Shown piece after piece: positions 45,864 to 54,377 of a stretch of 64,000 nt of DNA. Positions within the stretch are counted from its first letter, which is position 1. The number at the start of each line of letters is the position of its first letter. Location: assembly GCF_002954765.1 (NCBI RefSeq), contig NZ_MTPW01000001.1, forward strand, positions 1,625,501 to 1,689,500. The letters run 5' to 3'. Source of the DNA: Nonlabens arenilitoris. Lineage in GTDB: Bacteria > Bacteroidota > Bacteroidia > Flavobacteriales > Flavobacteriaceae. Under the pieces are notes generated by a model that saw only the letters and a list, made by a program, of their open reading frames with translations, had not been told where the DNA came from and searched no databases. A program made the translations under genes and the position numbers.

Positions 45864-46541
45864 TTATTTATCCTTTATCTCTTCATTATACTCTTCAGTA
45901 GCATCTAGGTATTTTTCTGTAGTAGATTGTTTTCTACTGCTATTGATTTCTTCCATGTATTCTTCCATGGCGTCTTCTTTATTATCTACGTATTTTTTGC
46001 GTGCTTGAATGATTTCTTTTTCTAAATCGTCAAAGGCTTCCTGGATTTCTTCCATGTTTTCTTTATTGTTTTTTGTAGATGCCTTTTCTCCCACACGTTC
46101 TTCTTCATACTCTTTAATTTCTTTTTCTACATCTTCTATAGCGTCTTGTACATCATCAATACGTAAATATGCAGGAATTGTAGATTTGAAAGAGTTAAAG
46201 CTGTTTCTTAAACTTTCAGATCTGCTGTTGATGTTATCTTCTGTAACAGTAGATAGATCCATAATATTAGTTCTTAATACGGTATAAGAATCATATCCTT
46301 TAATGGCCACGATGTTATCATCTTTAACTTCAACATTGCTTTCAAAATCGTTTGCTAATGCTGTGACGTTTTCTTTGGTGTATGTAATAGTTTCTTGTGC
46401 AGCATCTTCAATATCTACTGTTGTTTCTTCAACCTGTTCGGTAGTGTTTTCTACCATTTCTTCAAGGTCATTATTTTCCTGTTCTTTACAAGCTATTAAG
46501 GTTGCGGTCGCAAATAGCGTGATTAAAAGTGTCTTTTTCAT
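45864..46541 (-). CDS. Charged helical lipoprotein of unknown function
   Basis: 225 residues from the ATG at 46541, chosen because it starts the leader MKKTLLITLFATATLIAC (Cys18 lipidated). The mature protein is almost entirely Glu/Lys-rich helix with heptad-like spacing (DAIEDVEKEIKEYEEE, AFDDLEKEIIQARKKY, EYMEEINSSRKQS), so a long coiled coil or periplasmic alpha-helical structure is likely. No family recognised. A TACATTTG -7 element lies 24 bases upstream and a strong terminator downstream, so it is a single-gene unit. Confidence 0.7.
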   Translation of the reverse strand: MKKTLLITLFATATLIACKEQENNDLEEMVENTTEQVEETTVDIEDAAQETITYTKENVTALANDFESNVEVKDDNIVAIKGYDSYTVLRTNIMDLSTVTEDNINSRSESLRNSFNSFKSTIPAYLRIDDVQDAIEDVEKEIKEYEEERVGEKASTKNNKENMEEIQEAFDDLEKEIIQARKKYVDNKEDAMEEYMEEINSSRKQSTTEKYLDATEEYNEEIKDK

Positions 46542-46564
46542 AGTATTGGTTTTTAATGTTGTCA

Positions 46565-46572
46565 CAAATGTA
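46565..46572 (-). promoter_or_regulatory. -7 element for the helical lipoprotein gene
   Basis: TACATTTG on the minus strand, full match to TAnnTTTG, 24 bases before the ATG at 46541. No clear -33 partner. Confidence 0.45.
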
Positions 46573-46664
46573 AGTTCATTAATTTAGTATAAAAACTAAT
46601 AAAAACTAAATTATAGTTAATTAAAAATGAGAATTCTTAAATATGTTAACTCTTTTGGTAATTA

Positions 46665-46680
46665 TGCTTTCGCGAAAGTG
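46665..46680. repeat. Dispersed palindrome, intergenic copy
   Basis: TGCTTTCGCGAAAGTG lies between two divergent genes, with two end mismatches to the perfect form. Confidence 0.8.
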
Positions 46681-46765
46681 AGATATTAAAATGTTAATTA
46701 TTACAAGGAAATTTTAAGATTTTGAGAATTGAGAGTTGGTATATTTACCGTCCTTAAAACAAACT

Positions 46766-47704
46766 ATGGCGACTAAAATATTAATTATAGGTGCTTGCGG
46801 GCAAATAGGTACTGAGCTTACAATGCGACTGCGTGAAATTTATGGAAATGATAATGTGGTAGCTGGCGATATAAGAGAAGGAAGTACTGAGTTAATGGAG
46901 TCTGGTCCTTTTGAAATAGTAGATGCTATGAATAGGACATCAATTGAAGATATATGTCTACATTATGAAATTAATGAAGTATATCTAATGGCAGCTATGC
47001 TGAGCGCCACAGCAGAGAAATATCCTAAAAAGGCATGGAATCTTAATATGGACTCGCTTTTTCATGTTTTAAATCTAGCAAAGGAAGGTAAGATTGATAA
47101 AATTTTCTGGCCATCAAGCATCGCGGTTTTTGGACCTACAACGCCTAAAGAAAATACACCACAGCAAACTATAATGGAGCCTAGTACTGTTTATGGTATA
47201 TCAAAACAAACAGGTGAACGCTGGTGTGAGTATTATTTTAATAAATATGGTGTAGATGTTAGATCTATACGTTATCCAGGTTTAATATCATGGAAAACTT
47301 TGCCTGGTGGTGGCACAACTGACTATGCAGTTGAGATTTTTCATGAAGCGCTTAAGAATAACCATTACGATTGTTTTTTAAAGGAAGATACTAGTTTGCC
47401 TATGATGTTTATGGAAGATGCTATAAAAGCAACTGTTTCTATAATGCAGACTAAGACAGAGAATGTTAAGCAGCGCAGTTCTTACAATCTAGCAGGTATG
47501 TCATTTACACCTGAAGAAATTGCTATTGAAATCAAGAAGCATTTACCTGAATTTACCATTACCTATAAACCTGATTTTAGACAGGCTATTGCAGACAGCT
47601 GGCCAGGATCAATAGACGATAGTGTAGCGAGAGAGGACTGGTCATGGAGTCATGATTATGACCTTGAGAAAATGGTTGAAGAAATGCTAGATAACCTTAA
47701 ATAA
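46766..47704 (+). CDS. L-threonine 3-dehydrogenase-like NAD-dependent epimerase-family protein
   Basis: 312 residues from the ATG at 46766 (MATKILIIGACGQIG). Extended SDR fold with the NAD-binding GACGQIG near 9-15, catalytic YGISKQTGERW (YxxxK) near 140, and SIRYPGLISW after it. The sequence pattern (DIREG, FWPSSIAVFGP, PGGGTTDYAVEIFHEAL) matches the GalE-like threonine dehydrogenases that oxidise L-threonine to 2-amino-3-ketobutyrate, rather than sugar epimerases. Stand-alone gene; a glycine C-acetyltransferase partner is not in view. Confidence 0.88.
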   Translation: MATKILIIGACGQIGTELTMRLREIYGNDNVVAGDIREGSTELMESGPFEIVDAMNRTSIEDICLHYEINEVYLMAAMLSATAEKYPKKAWNLNMDSLFHVLNLAKEGKIDKIFWPSSIAVFGPTTPKENTPQQTIMEPSTVYGISKQTGERWCEYYFNKYGVDVRSIRYPGLISWKTLPGGGTTDYAVEIFHEALKNNHYDCFLKEDTSLPMMFMEDAIKATVSIMQTKTENVKQRSSYNLAGMSFTPEEIAIEIKKHLPEFTITYKPDFRQAIADSWPGSIDDSVAREDWSWSHDYDLEKMVEEMLDNLK

Positions 47705-47730
47705 CTCTCTTATAGACATACGGTGTTTAT

Positions 47731-47738
47731 TATATTTG
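47731..47738 (+). promoter_or_regulatory. -7 element for the TerB gene
   Basis: TATATTTG, a full TAnnTTTG match 19 bases before the TerB-family ATG. Confidence 0.45.
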
Positions 47739-47757
47739 CGGTATTAAATTATTAGAT

Positions 47758-48189
47758 ATGTCATTCTCAAGTTTATTTGAATCTGGTGAAAGCGCCAGAA
47801 ATAAAAGTCATTTTGCTACTTTAGTTAGTATTGCGCAGTCACACGATAATATGAGCGCTCAAGAAACTGTGGTTCTAGAGCGTTTTAAGTCTAAACTGGA
47901 TATATCTGATTCAGATTATGCAGCGATACTTAAAAACCCGTCTGCATATCCAGTAACGCCTCCTACAGATAGTGAAGAGCGTATCCAGTGGCTACACGAT
48001 TTATTTAAAATCGTATTTGCAGATCATGCTATGGATGATAATGAGCACAAATTATTAAGAAGATATGCTACAGCGATAGGTTACAATGACGAAGATGCTA
48101 AATACCTAGTCGATCGTTCTATCGAAATTTTCTCTGGTCACCTTAACCTAGAAGATTATAGGTATCTATTAAATAAAGATCGTAAGTAA
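47758..48189 (+). CDS. TerB-family protein
   Basis: 143-residue all-helical protein with the TerB/DjlA-like pattern: conserved acidic segment IVFADHAMDDNEHKLLRRYATAIG near 81-105 that binds a metal in related proteins. TerB-type domains occur in tellurite-resistance and phage-defence contexts, but also as ordinary cytoplasmic proteins, and nothing here links it to either. It is convergent with the hybrid kinase gene (5-bp gap). Confidence 0.8.
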   Translation: MSFSSLFESGESARNKSHFATLVSIAQSHDNMSAQETVVLERFKSKLDISDSDYAAILKNPSAYPVTPPTDSEERIQWLHDLFKIVFADHAMDDNEHKLLRRYATAIGYNDEDAKYLVDRSIEIFSGHLNLEDYRYLLNKDRK

Positions 48190-48194
48190 ATTTT

Positions 48195-49724
48195 TTACTT
48201 AAATTTTTTAAGATTAAGCCTTTTATAGATGGTGTTCAATAATTCATCATCTGTATAAGGCTTTTTTACTACGTCTTTAAATCCTGCTTTGCGATATTCT
48301 ACCAGGTCAGATGCTGATGTTTTAGTAGATACAGCAATCATCGGGATCTTTTTATTATGGTCGTTAGCAAACTCTTTTATCAAACTTATAAGCTCCAAGG
48401 CGTCCACTTGTGAAATAGATGATGACATAAGTATTAAGTCATAATCATCTTTATCTACAGCTTCTAATAGATTTTTAGGATCTGTGAATACACGAGTGTC
48501 AAAATTACCTGTGCCTACTAAGATTTTTAAGGCTGTCATTTGCGTGACGCTATTATCTTCGGCAATTATAGTTCTTACTTTCTCAGTAAGATTTATTTTG
48601 CTATTTTCAGCTGTTTCTTCTGTTTCTTCAACGATTTCTTTATCGTGAATAGGGAATACTAATTTGAGATTTGCAACTTGTTGTGTGCCTCCTGATTCTA
48701 GTGGTTTGATTAGAATTTCTCCATCCATTAACTGGGCGAGCTCTCTAGCAATTGAAAAGCTTAAGCCTGTAGTTTTTTCAATATCACCATTATCTAGGTT
48801 TGTATAGGTTTCAATATCTTGATCATTTAATATGTCAGGTATAATACCATTGTTATTAATAACCTCGATTCTTAGACTTACTTTATTTGCTCGTCTTTGA
48901 TTTTCTTTAATGTTTATTTCAATACTATCTCCTTTGTTGTGCCTTAAAGCGTTGTCTAGAAAATTAGTGATGATTTGCTCAAATCGTCTTTTATCACCTA
49001 TTATCGTTTTAGGTACATTTTCATCAACTTTTAAATTGATAGTTAGGTCTTTAGTATTGCTGGTTGTTGAGTAATTTAAATGTACATTTTTGAGAAGCTT
49101 TCTTAAAGAGAAAGGATTGCTGTCTAGAGATAGCGAACTATTCTTAAGTATAGATAAATCTATAATGTCATTTAATATGTCCCTTAACTTATCACTTTGA
49201 TCTTTAATTGCTTCAACGAGCATTTCTTGATCTAAATTGAGTTCAGTCTTCAATAGCATTGAAGAAAATGAGCTTACTAAGGTTAATGGGTTGCGCAGTT
49301 CATGAGAAAAGTTACCTATAAACCTATTCTTAAATTCTTCTTGCTCTTTTAAGATTTGGTTTTTAAGCTCTAGTGTTTCTTGAAAAATGATTGACTCATT
49401 ACGTTTTTGAGCAATAAGTTGAACTCTATTATAAAATTTTGTTCCTTCTCTAAAAATAATGACAGCAGTATCGTCATCATTTTTTATAAAATCAATATCA
49501 AATATGCGGTCATTTAAATGAACACACTCTAGTTTTATATGATTGCTTTGTTCTAAAAAATATACGTCTATACTTTCAAAGAAAGGATGAAAATCTTTTA
49601 TAGAAGAATCTTTGTTGACCTCAAATAGCTGTTGATCTGTTGTAAGAATGGTGCCTTGCTTGTTAATGGAAATAAACTGTAGATCTTTTGTGCTATAATC
49701 ACGTTGTAATGCATGCATCGCCAT
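48195..49724 (-). CDS. Hybrid histidine kinase with a phospho-acceptor-less receiver
   Basis: 509 residues: a PAS-like N-terminal region (to about 110), a coiled stretch, HisKA with FIGNFSHELRNPLTLV (His about 145), HATPase_c with NFLDNALRHN and a degenerate G region (DGEILIKPLESGG), then a receiver-like domain (about 385-509). The receiver has TIIAEDN and the conserved Lys (VVKKPYTDDEL) but the Asp position reads LILMSSSI where LILMDxxMP is expected, so it cannot be phosphorylated normally. The gene starts on the last base of the GTPase stop (TAATG), the last gene of that operon. Confidence 0.85.
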   Translation of the reverse strand: MAMHALQRDYSTKDLQFISINKQGTILTTDQQLFEVNKDSSIKDFHPFFESIDVYFLEQSNHIKLECVHLNDRIFDIDFIKNDDDTAVIIFREGTKFYNRVQLIAQKRNESIIFQETLELKNQILKEQEEFKNRFIGNFSHELRNPLTLVSSFSSMLLKTELNLDQEMLVEAIKDQSDKLRDILNDIIDLSILKNSSLSLDSNPFSLRKLLKNVHLNYSTTSNTKDLTINLKVDENVPKTIIGDKRRFEQIITNFLDNALRHNKGDSIEINIKENQRRANKVSLRIEVINNNGIIPDILNDQDIETYTNLDNGDIEKTTGLSFSIARELAQLMDGEILIKPLESGGTQQVANLKLVFPIHDKEIVEETEETAENSKINLTEKVRTIIAEDNSVTQMTALKILVGTGNFDTRVFTDPKNLLEAVDKDDYDLILMSSSISQVDALELISLIKEFANDHNKKIPMIAVSTKTSASDLVEYRKAGFKDVVKKPYTDDELLNTIYKRLNLKKFK

Positions 49725-50202
49725 TAGGTTAAAAGTTTAGCAATTTTTTCAAATAGACGTTGAACGTTGTTACCTTCTTTAGCACTGACTAGCATATCTA
49801 AAAACGCTAGTTCTTCCTTCTTCTCAGATATACTTCCTTTAGGTAAAAGGTCAGATTTGTTTCCTATACTTATGATAGGGACATTATTAAAATTCTCTTT
49901 GAGGTAATTAGTTTGGGATTCTATATTTTCATAAGTAACTGGACGGGTAACGTCACAGACAAATATAAATCCGTGAGTTCCTAATAAATATGCTTTTCTA
50001 ATTTCTTCTATGTCATCAGTACCTTCAGTATCCCATAGAATTAAATTAACTTCTTTATCGTTAACATGTACTGTTTTTTTAAGTATGTGAACTCCTATAG
50101 TCACTTTGTAGTCTGCAGAAAATGCATCTTCCACAAAACGCCTTATAAGGGAAGTTTTTCCAACTCCAAAATGTCCTACGATGACGATTTTTTTGATATC
50201 AT
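49724..50202 (-). CDS. Ras-like small GTPase, 5' end frameshifted at a T7 tract
   Basis: The Met-initiated frame begins at 50134, but the same frame is open to just before 50206 and encodes IVIVGHFGVGKTSLIRRF, a perfect P-loop (GxxxxGKT/S). G3 is DTEG, G4 NKSD (GNKSDLL) and G5 SAK (MLVSAKEG), so it is a complete Rab/Ras-type GTPase of about 160 residues. No start codon exists in this frame. The ATG at 50202, one base after the previous gene's stop, is one base out because the A tract on the coding strand has seven A; eight would give MISKKIVIVGHF. Bacterial Ras-like GTPases usually act with roadblock-type proteins, as here. Confidence 0.8.
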
Positions 50203-50203
50203 A

Positions 50204-51031
50204 TTATTGGTTACTGAATTTAAGAGCACTATACCTGGTTAATAGTAATTCTTCTAGTGCTTCTCTCGAATCTAATAGATTCTTTTTATTTATTTCTTGT
50301 GAGACTTCTAGGTTGAAATTTTCAAGTTCATTTTCTAGAGTCTCTGTAAATGTACCACTTACGGCTGTCGCAATATAATATTTATGAAAACTATGTAAGT
50401 GTATTTCATATAAATCGTATTCTATCGATTGTAAATCGTGATTAGATTGTTTAAAGGCGTCTTCTACAAATCCTTTAATTGCTGTTAGCATACCGCTAAT
50501 CATGTCTTGGTCTACTGTTTCTTTTAAATGAAAACTTCCTATAAGAATACCAGAGCCTTTCTCAATTATAAATACCTGTTCAACTTTTGCGTTACCTAAA
50601 TCGCTTATTATAATTTCATTTTCACTAACTCCTGTAAAAATCGACTTGAATTTACGTTTAAGCCCTTGTATAGAAAATGTATCCTTTGCTGTTTTATTCA
50701 CCTGCTCTGATAAGACCTTAATCTCTTGCGAGATGTACTTTTTGATCATTTTACCTAAGATGGGATAAAGTGCTTCAACAACTTCGTCTTTGGAATTTTC
50801 GATTTGAATTTTCAATGACTCTGTAATTACTGGTCCTAAGTTTTCAGGGATATTTTTTGTAAACTCTTCTAATTCTTCTTGGATGATAGGAGAAACTTTT
50901 TCAGAAAGCCTATGGCGTTCCCTTAAGATTTCTTCTAATACATTGATTTTATGAGTAATACTTTCTGCGTATTCTCTGTCATCTGTAAGTAAGATGGTCT
51001 TCAATAACGCCAGTTTTTCATCTTCGGTCAT
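50204..51031 (-). CDS. GTPase-operon protein with a possible roadblock/longin-like domain
   Basis: 275 residues. About 1-125 are helical and charged (NVLEEILRERHRLSEK, EALYPILGKMIKKYIS), followed by an alpha/beta part (about 145-245) with AKVEQVFIIEKGSGILIGSF followed by a helix and FVEDAFKQ, which resembles roadblock/LC7 or longin-like regulators of small GTPases (strand, helix, strand arrangement; inference only). It is encoded just before the GTPase (stop one base from its ATG), consistent with a GTPase regulator such as an MglB-like activator. No certain family. Confidence 0.65.
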   Translation of the reverse strand: MTEDEKLALLKTILLTDDREYAESITHKINVLEEILRERHRLSEKVSPIIQEELEEFTKNIPENLGPVITESLKIQIENSKDEVVEALYPILGKMIKKYISQEIKVLSEQVNKTAKDTFSIQGLKRKFKSIFTGVSENEIIISDLGNAKVEQVFIIEKGSGILIGSFHLKETVDQDMISGMLTAIKGFVEDAFKQSNHDLQSIEYDLYEIHLHSFHKYYIATAVSGTFTETLENELENFNLEVSQEINKKNLLDSREALEELLLTRYSALKFSNQ

Positions 51032-51046
51032 GGCGGTATTGTGTTA

Positions 51047-51406
51047 TTAAGCTTTGATTTTTTTACCTAACTCTATAAGTGCTTCACCTAACATATCTCT
51101 GCTTGTTTTCTCATCTTCAATAGTATCTAAACGATCCTCTAACTTATTTTCTAAGTCAGTAATACGTATGTTTAAATCAGTCGATAGACTATCGATGCTT
51201 TTACTTAGCTCATCACGAGTATCATCAATAAAGCTTTGTAGTTCTTGTTTTTTCTTTAACAAGTCTGCTTTTAATTCTTCAAACTCGTTGTTATACTGTT
51301 GGATGTTCTCTCCAAAAATGAGGTTTTTTATAGCCTCTATTTTTGAGTTGCTATCTACACCTTCAGTTGCAGCATTTTGGGTTTTAGATATTTTACTCAT
51401 TTTCAT
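51047..51406 (-). CDS. Small coiled-coil protein opening the GTPase operon
   Basis: 119 residues, soluble. Residues about 30-105 are nearly continuous heptad-like helix (ELKADLLKKKQELQSFIDDT, ITDLENKLEDRLDTIEDEKT), so a dimeric coiled coil is expected. N-terminal 20 residues are Thr/Ser-rich. Unrecognised family. It is 15 bases upstream of the roadblock-like gene on the same strand and 34 bases after fbp, so it may be a scaffold or adaptor for the GTPase module. Confidence 0.65.
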   Translation of the reverse strand: MKMSKISKTQNAATEGVDSNSKIEAIKNLIFGENIQQYNNEFEELKADLLKKKQELQSFIDDTRDELSKSIDSLSTDLNIRITDLENKLEDRLDTIEDEKTSRDMLGEALIELGKKIKA

Positions 51407-51440
51407 TTCTCATTTGAAAAGTAAAAATACTAGAAAAATA

Positions 51441-52451
51441 TTACTTATCGTGCTTTTGAATGAATTCCTCGACTTTAGCGACCATGTTTTTACTACCACA
51501 GAAAAAAGGAACACGTTGATGAAGTTCTGTAGGTTTTAAATCCATAATTCGAGTATGCCCATCACTAGCGGTTCCACCGGCTTGTTCAGCAATAAAGGCC
51601 ATAGGGTTACACTCATATAAAAGACGCAGTTTTCCATTAGGAGCTTTGGCGCTTTTAGGATACATATAAATGCCGCCTTTAATCATATTTCTGTGAATAT
51701 CAGATACTAAACTTCCTATGTAACGACTTGTGTAAGGTCGGTCACCTTCATCTTGCTGGCAATATTTAATATAATCTTTAACGCCTTGAGGGAAATGAGT
51801 GTAATTACCTTCATTTACACTGTAGATGTTGCCATCTTCAGAAAATTTCATGTTGGGGTGAGATAGATAATACGTTCCTAGCGCTGGGTTTAATGTAAAT
51901 CCATTTACTCCATGACCGGTTGTGTAAACTAGCATGGTTGATGTACCATATACAATATATCCAGCGGCTACTTGAGAACTACCAGGTTGTAAAAAGTCTT
52001 CTAATTGAACAGGTGTCCCTACAGGTGTTACACGTCTATATATAGAAAATATAGTACCTACAGATACATTGACGTCAATATTTGAACTACCGTCTAATGG
52101 ATCCATTAATACCACATATTTGTTACTGTGGTTCTCTTTATGACCTTCTATAGTTATAAAATCATCATTTTCTTCACTAGCAATACCACAAACAATCTCG
52201 CGATTAGTAAGGGTTCTTATAAATGTGTCATTTGCTAGCACATCAAGCTTTTGTTGATCTTCTCCTTGAGTATTGATCTCGCCAGCGCTACCAGTAATGT
52301 CTACTAATCCTGCTTTGTTGACCTCGTGATTGACCATTTTTGCTGCTAGTCTTATTGAGTTGATAAGTCTAGAAAGTTCGCCACTGGAATATTGAAATTC
52401 AGATTGATTTTCAATGATAAATTCTCCTAATGTTTGATTTTTACGTGCCAT
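51441..52451 (-). CDS. fbp: Fructose-1,6-bisphosphatase, class I
   Basis: Gluconeogenic enzyme hydrolysing fructose 1,6-bisphosphate. 336 residues, with the metal-binding [20 protein letters not shown] near 115-134, the substrate segment [12 protein letters not shown] and [21 protein letters not shown] near 280. Typical length. The GTPase operon follows on the same strand after 34 bases, which may mean read-through from fbp. Confidence 0.95.
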   Translation of the reverse strand: MARKNQTLGEFIIENQSEFQYSSGELSRLINSIRLAAKMVNHEVNKAGLVDITGSAGEINTQGEDQQKLDVLANDTFIRTLTNREIVCGIASEENDDFITIEGHKENHSNKYVVLMDPLDGSSNIDVNVSVGTIFSIYRRVTPVGTPVQLEDFLQPGSSQVAAGYIVYGTSTMLVYTTGHGVNGFTLNPALGTYYLSHPNMKFSEDGNIYSVNEGNYTHFPQGVKDYIKYCQQDEGDRPYTSRYIGSLVSDIHRNMIKGGIYMYPKSAKAPNGKLRLLYECNPMAFIAEQAGGTASDGHTRIMDLKPTELHQRVPFFCGSKNMVAKVEEFIQKHDK

Positions 52452-52570
52452 AATGGATTGAGGTGTGTTGCAAATATTAAAAAATATTCTCCATACATAT
52501 AACGTTGTAGTAAGATAGTTTTAAGAATTTGTACATTACTCTATTATATATTTACTCAACTTTTAATAAT

Positions 52571-53056
52571 ATGATACAGATAAAAGAAGCTAGAGTAACT
52601 GATTATCCTAGAGTGTTAGAGCTTATTCAAGAGTTAGCTACTTTTGAAAAAGAGCCTGATGCGGTTGAAGTTACCGTAGATGACTTAATTAAACATGGTG
52701 GTGGTGAACATCCATTATTTAAATGTTTTGTTGCTTTTTATAATGATAAGATTGAGGGAATTGCACTATGTTACCCTAGGTTTTCAACTTGGAAAGGCAA
52801 GACAATACATCTAGAGGACCTTATTGTTACTCAAAGTTTAAGAGGAAAAGGTCTTGGGAAAGCATTGTATAATCAGGTGATGCAATATGCTTATAATGAA
52901 AAAGTACGTCGGGTAGAATGGGTTGTACTTGACTGGAATGAAGGTGCGATAGATTTTTATAAAAATACGGGAGCTACAATATTAGAAGATTGGCATCTCG
53001 CACAAATGGACGAAGAATCGCTCTGTAATTATGTTTTAAGAAATGAAGATATTTAA
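52571..53056 (+). CDS. GNAT-family N-acetyltransferase
   Basis: 161 residues from the ATG at 52571 (MIQIKEARVTDYPRVLELIQ). Contains the GNAT acetyl-CoA motif (LEDLIVTQSLRGKGLGKALY), with R/Q-x-x-G-x-G/A, and the terminal NEGAIDFYKNTGATI. The overall pattern fits the diamine/thialysine acetyltransferase (SSAT-like) subgroup, but substrate cannot be fixed. Its 3' end overlaps lysC by 14 bases, suggesting one message. Confidence 0.85.
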   Translation: MIQIKEARVTDYPRVLELIQELATFEKEPDAVEVTVDDLIKHGGGEHPLFKCFVAFYNDKIEGIALCYPRFSTWKGKTIHLEDLIVTQSLRGKGLGKALYNQVMQYAYNEKVRRVEWVVLDWNEGAIDFYKNTGATILEDWHLAQMDEESLCNYVLRNEDI

Positions 53057-54323
53057 ATTTGGTGGTGCGTCAGTAAAAGACGCTGCAGGTGTACGTAATG
53101 TCTTGCAAGTCGTTCAAACTATGGGCTATGATGGTTTAGGGATAGTAGTCTCGGCCATGGGCAAAACAACTAATGCGTTAGAAGAAATTATTAATCGTTA
53201 TCAAAATAATGATAGTTCTTATTTGACTCTTATTGATGATCTATTTGCTCAACACCTTGATATTGTTTCTGACCTAGAGAGTAATGATGCTAGTGAAGAT
53301 GTTTTGATACGCTTTCGCGAAAGCGAACTTAAAAAAGACCTGAAAGCTACCATAGAGTCCTTAAAAGGTACTATGCTGCGCAACCAAAGTAAAAATCATG
53401 CATTTATTTATGATCAAGTAGTTAGTCATGGAGAGCTGCTATCAACCATGATCGTAGCAAGTTATTTTAATGCTCATGACCTGCCAGTTGAATGGATGGA
53501 CGCACGACAATTAATTAAAACAGATCACAAGTATAGAGATGCAGCCGTAGATTGGAAAGAGACTGAAAAATCAATCAAAAGCAACTGTGCTGGTAAACTT
53601 TTTTTAACTCAAGGATTCATAGGATCAGATGATAATGGTTTTACCACAACATTAGGTAGAGAAGGTAGTGATTATACTGCGGCAATTCTTGCATATGCTC
53701 TAGATGCTCATCATGTAACAATATGGAAAGATGTACCTGGAGTATTAAATGGTGATCCACGTGTATTTGATAATACTATATTGCTAGAGCAAATATCATA
53801 CCGCGAGGCTATAGAATTAGCTTTTTATGGAGCTAGTGTTATACATCCTAAAACATTACAGCCTTTGCAAGGTAAACAGATTGAATTGAGAGTGAAATCA
53901 TTTTTGAATCCACAGGCTCAAGGTACTGTAATTAAAGAAGGTGATGCTTTACGACCTATGACGCCTTGTTACATAGTACGTAAAAATCTAGTTTTCTTAG
54001 AGGTGTCTGCTCGTGACTTTAGCTTTATAGGAGAAAATAACATTAGTGATATATTTCATCAATTAAGTGAAAGTAAAATGCAAGTAGGTTTGCTGCAAAA
54101 CTCTGCAATTAGTTTTACCATTTGTGTTGAAGATAAGTATCATAAACTTTCTGAATTGTTAGAGGATCTAGAGGCCAGATACAAGGTTAACGCGGTAAGT
54201 GATGTTTCACTTTATACTATCAGACATCATAGTGATAATGCAATTGAGTCTATAGAAAATGGGAAGGATGTACTTTTAAGACAGCGCACTCAAGAAACTT
54301 TACAGCTAGTAGTTAAAGGATAA
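53043..54323 (+). CDS. lysC: Aspartate kinase
   Basis: Phosphorylates L-aspartate, the first step towards Lys, Thr and Met. 426 residues: N-terminal KFGGASVKDA, catalytic TTLGREGSDYTAAILA near 200, VWKDV-type VTIWKDVPGVLNGDPR and the C-terminal ACT-like regulatory region with YIVRKNLVFLEVSARDFS. Monofunctional. The perfect palindrome at 53310 lies in its coding sequence. Overlap with the preceding GNAT gene suggests coupled expression. Confidence 0.92.
   Translation: MKIFKFGGASVKDAAGVRNVLQVVQTMGYDGLGIVVSAMGKTTNALEEIINRYQNNDSSYLTLIDDLFAQHLDIVSDLESNDASEDVLIRFRESELKKDLKATIESLKGTMLRNQSKNHAFIYDQVVSHGELLSTMIVASYFNAHDLPVEWMDARQLIKTDHKYRDAAVDWKETEKSIKSNCAGKLFLTQGFIGSDDNGFTTTLGREGSDYTAAILAYALDAHHVTIWKDVPGVLNGDPRVFDNTILLEQISYREAIELAFYGASVIHPKTLQPLQGKQIELRVKSFLNPQAQGTVIKEGDALRPMTPCYIVRKNLVFLEVSARDFSFIGENNISDIFHQLSESKMQVGLLQNSAISFTICVEDKYHKLSELLEDLEARYKVNAVSDVSLYTIRHHSDNAIESIENGKDVLLRQRTQETLQLVVKG
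53310..53325. repeat. Dispersed palindrome, perfect copy in lysC
   Basis: CGCTTTCGCGAAAGCG encodes RFRESE in the aspartate kinase gene. Confidence 0.9.
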
Positions 54324-54325
54324 AG

Positions 54326-54354
54326 TTGAGCAGTTATCAATTATACTATATTTG
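54326..54354 (+). promoter_or_regulatory. Promoter of the double acyltransferase gene
   Basis: TTG (54326-54328), 18-base spacer, TATATTTG (54347-54354): a near-ideal Bacteroidota promoter, 23 bases before the ATG at 54378. Confidence 0.7.
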
Positions 54355-54377
54355 TATTCTACTATCTAATTTAAAGA

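Noticed and set aside
46009..46587. Ser-rich open frames opposite the helical lipoprotein gene
   Set aside because: They are antisense shadows of Glu/Lys codons; the sense strand has a proper leader, promoter and terminator.
47758..48189. TerB-family gene as a tellurite or defence (Ter) locus
   Set aside because: No other ter genes are nearby, and single TerB-domain proteins are common.
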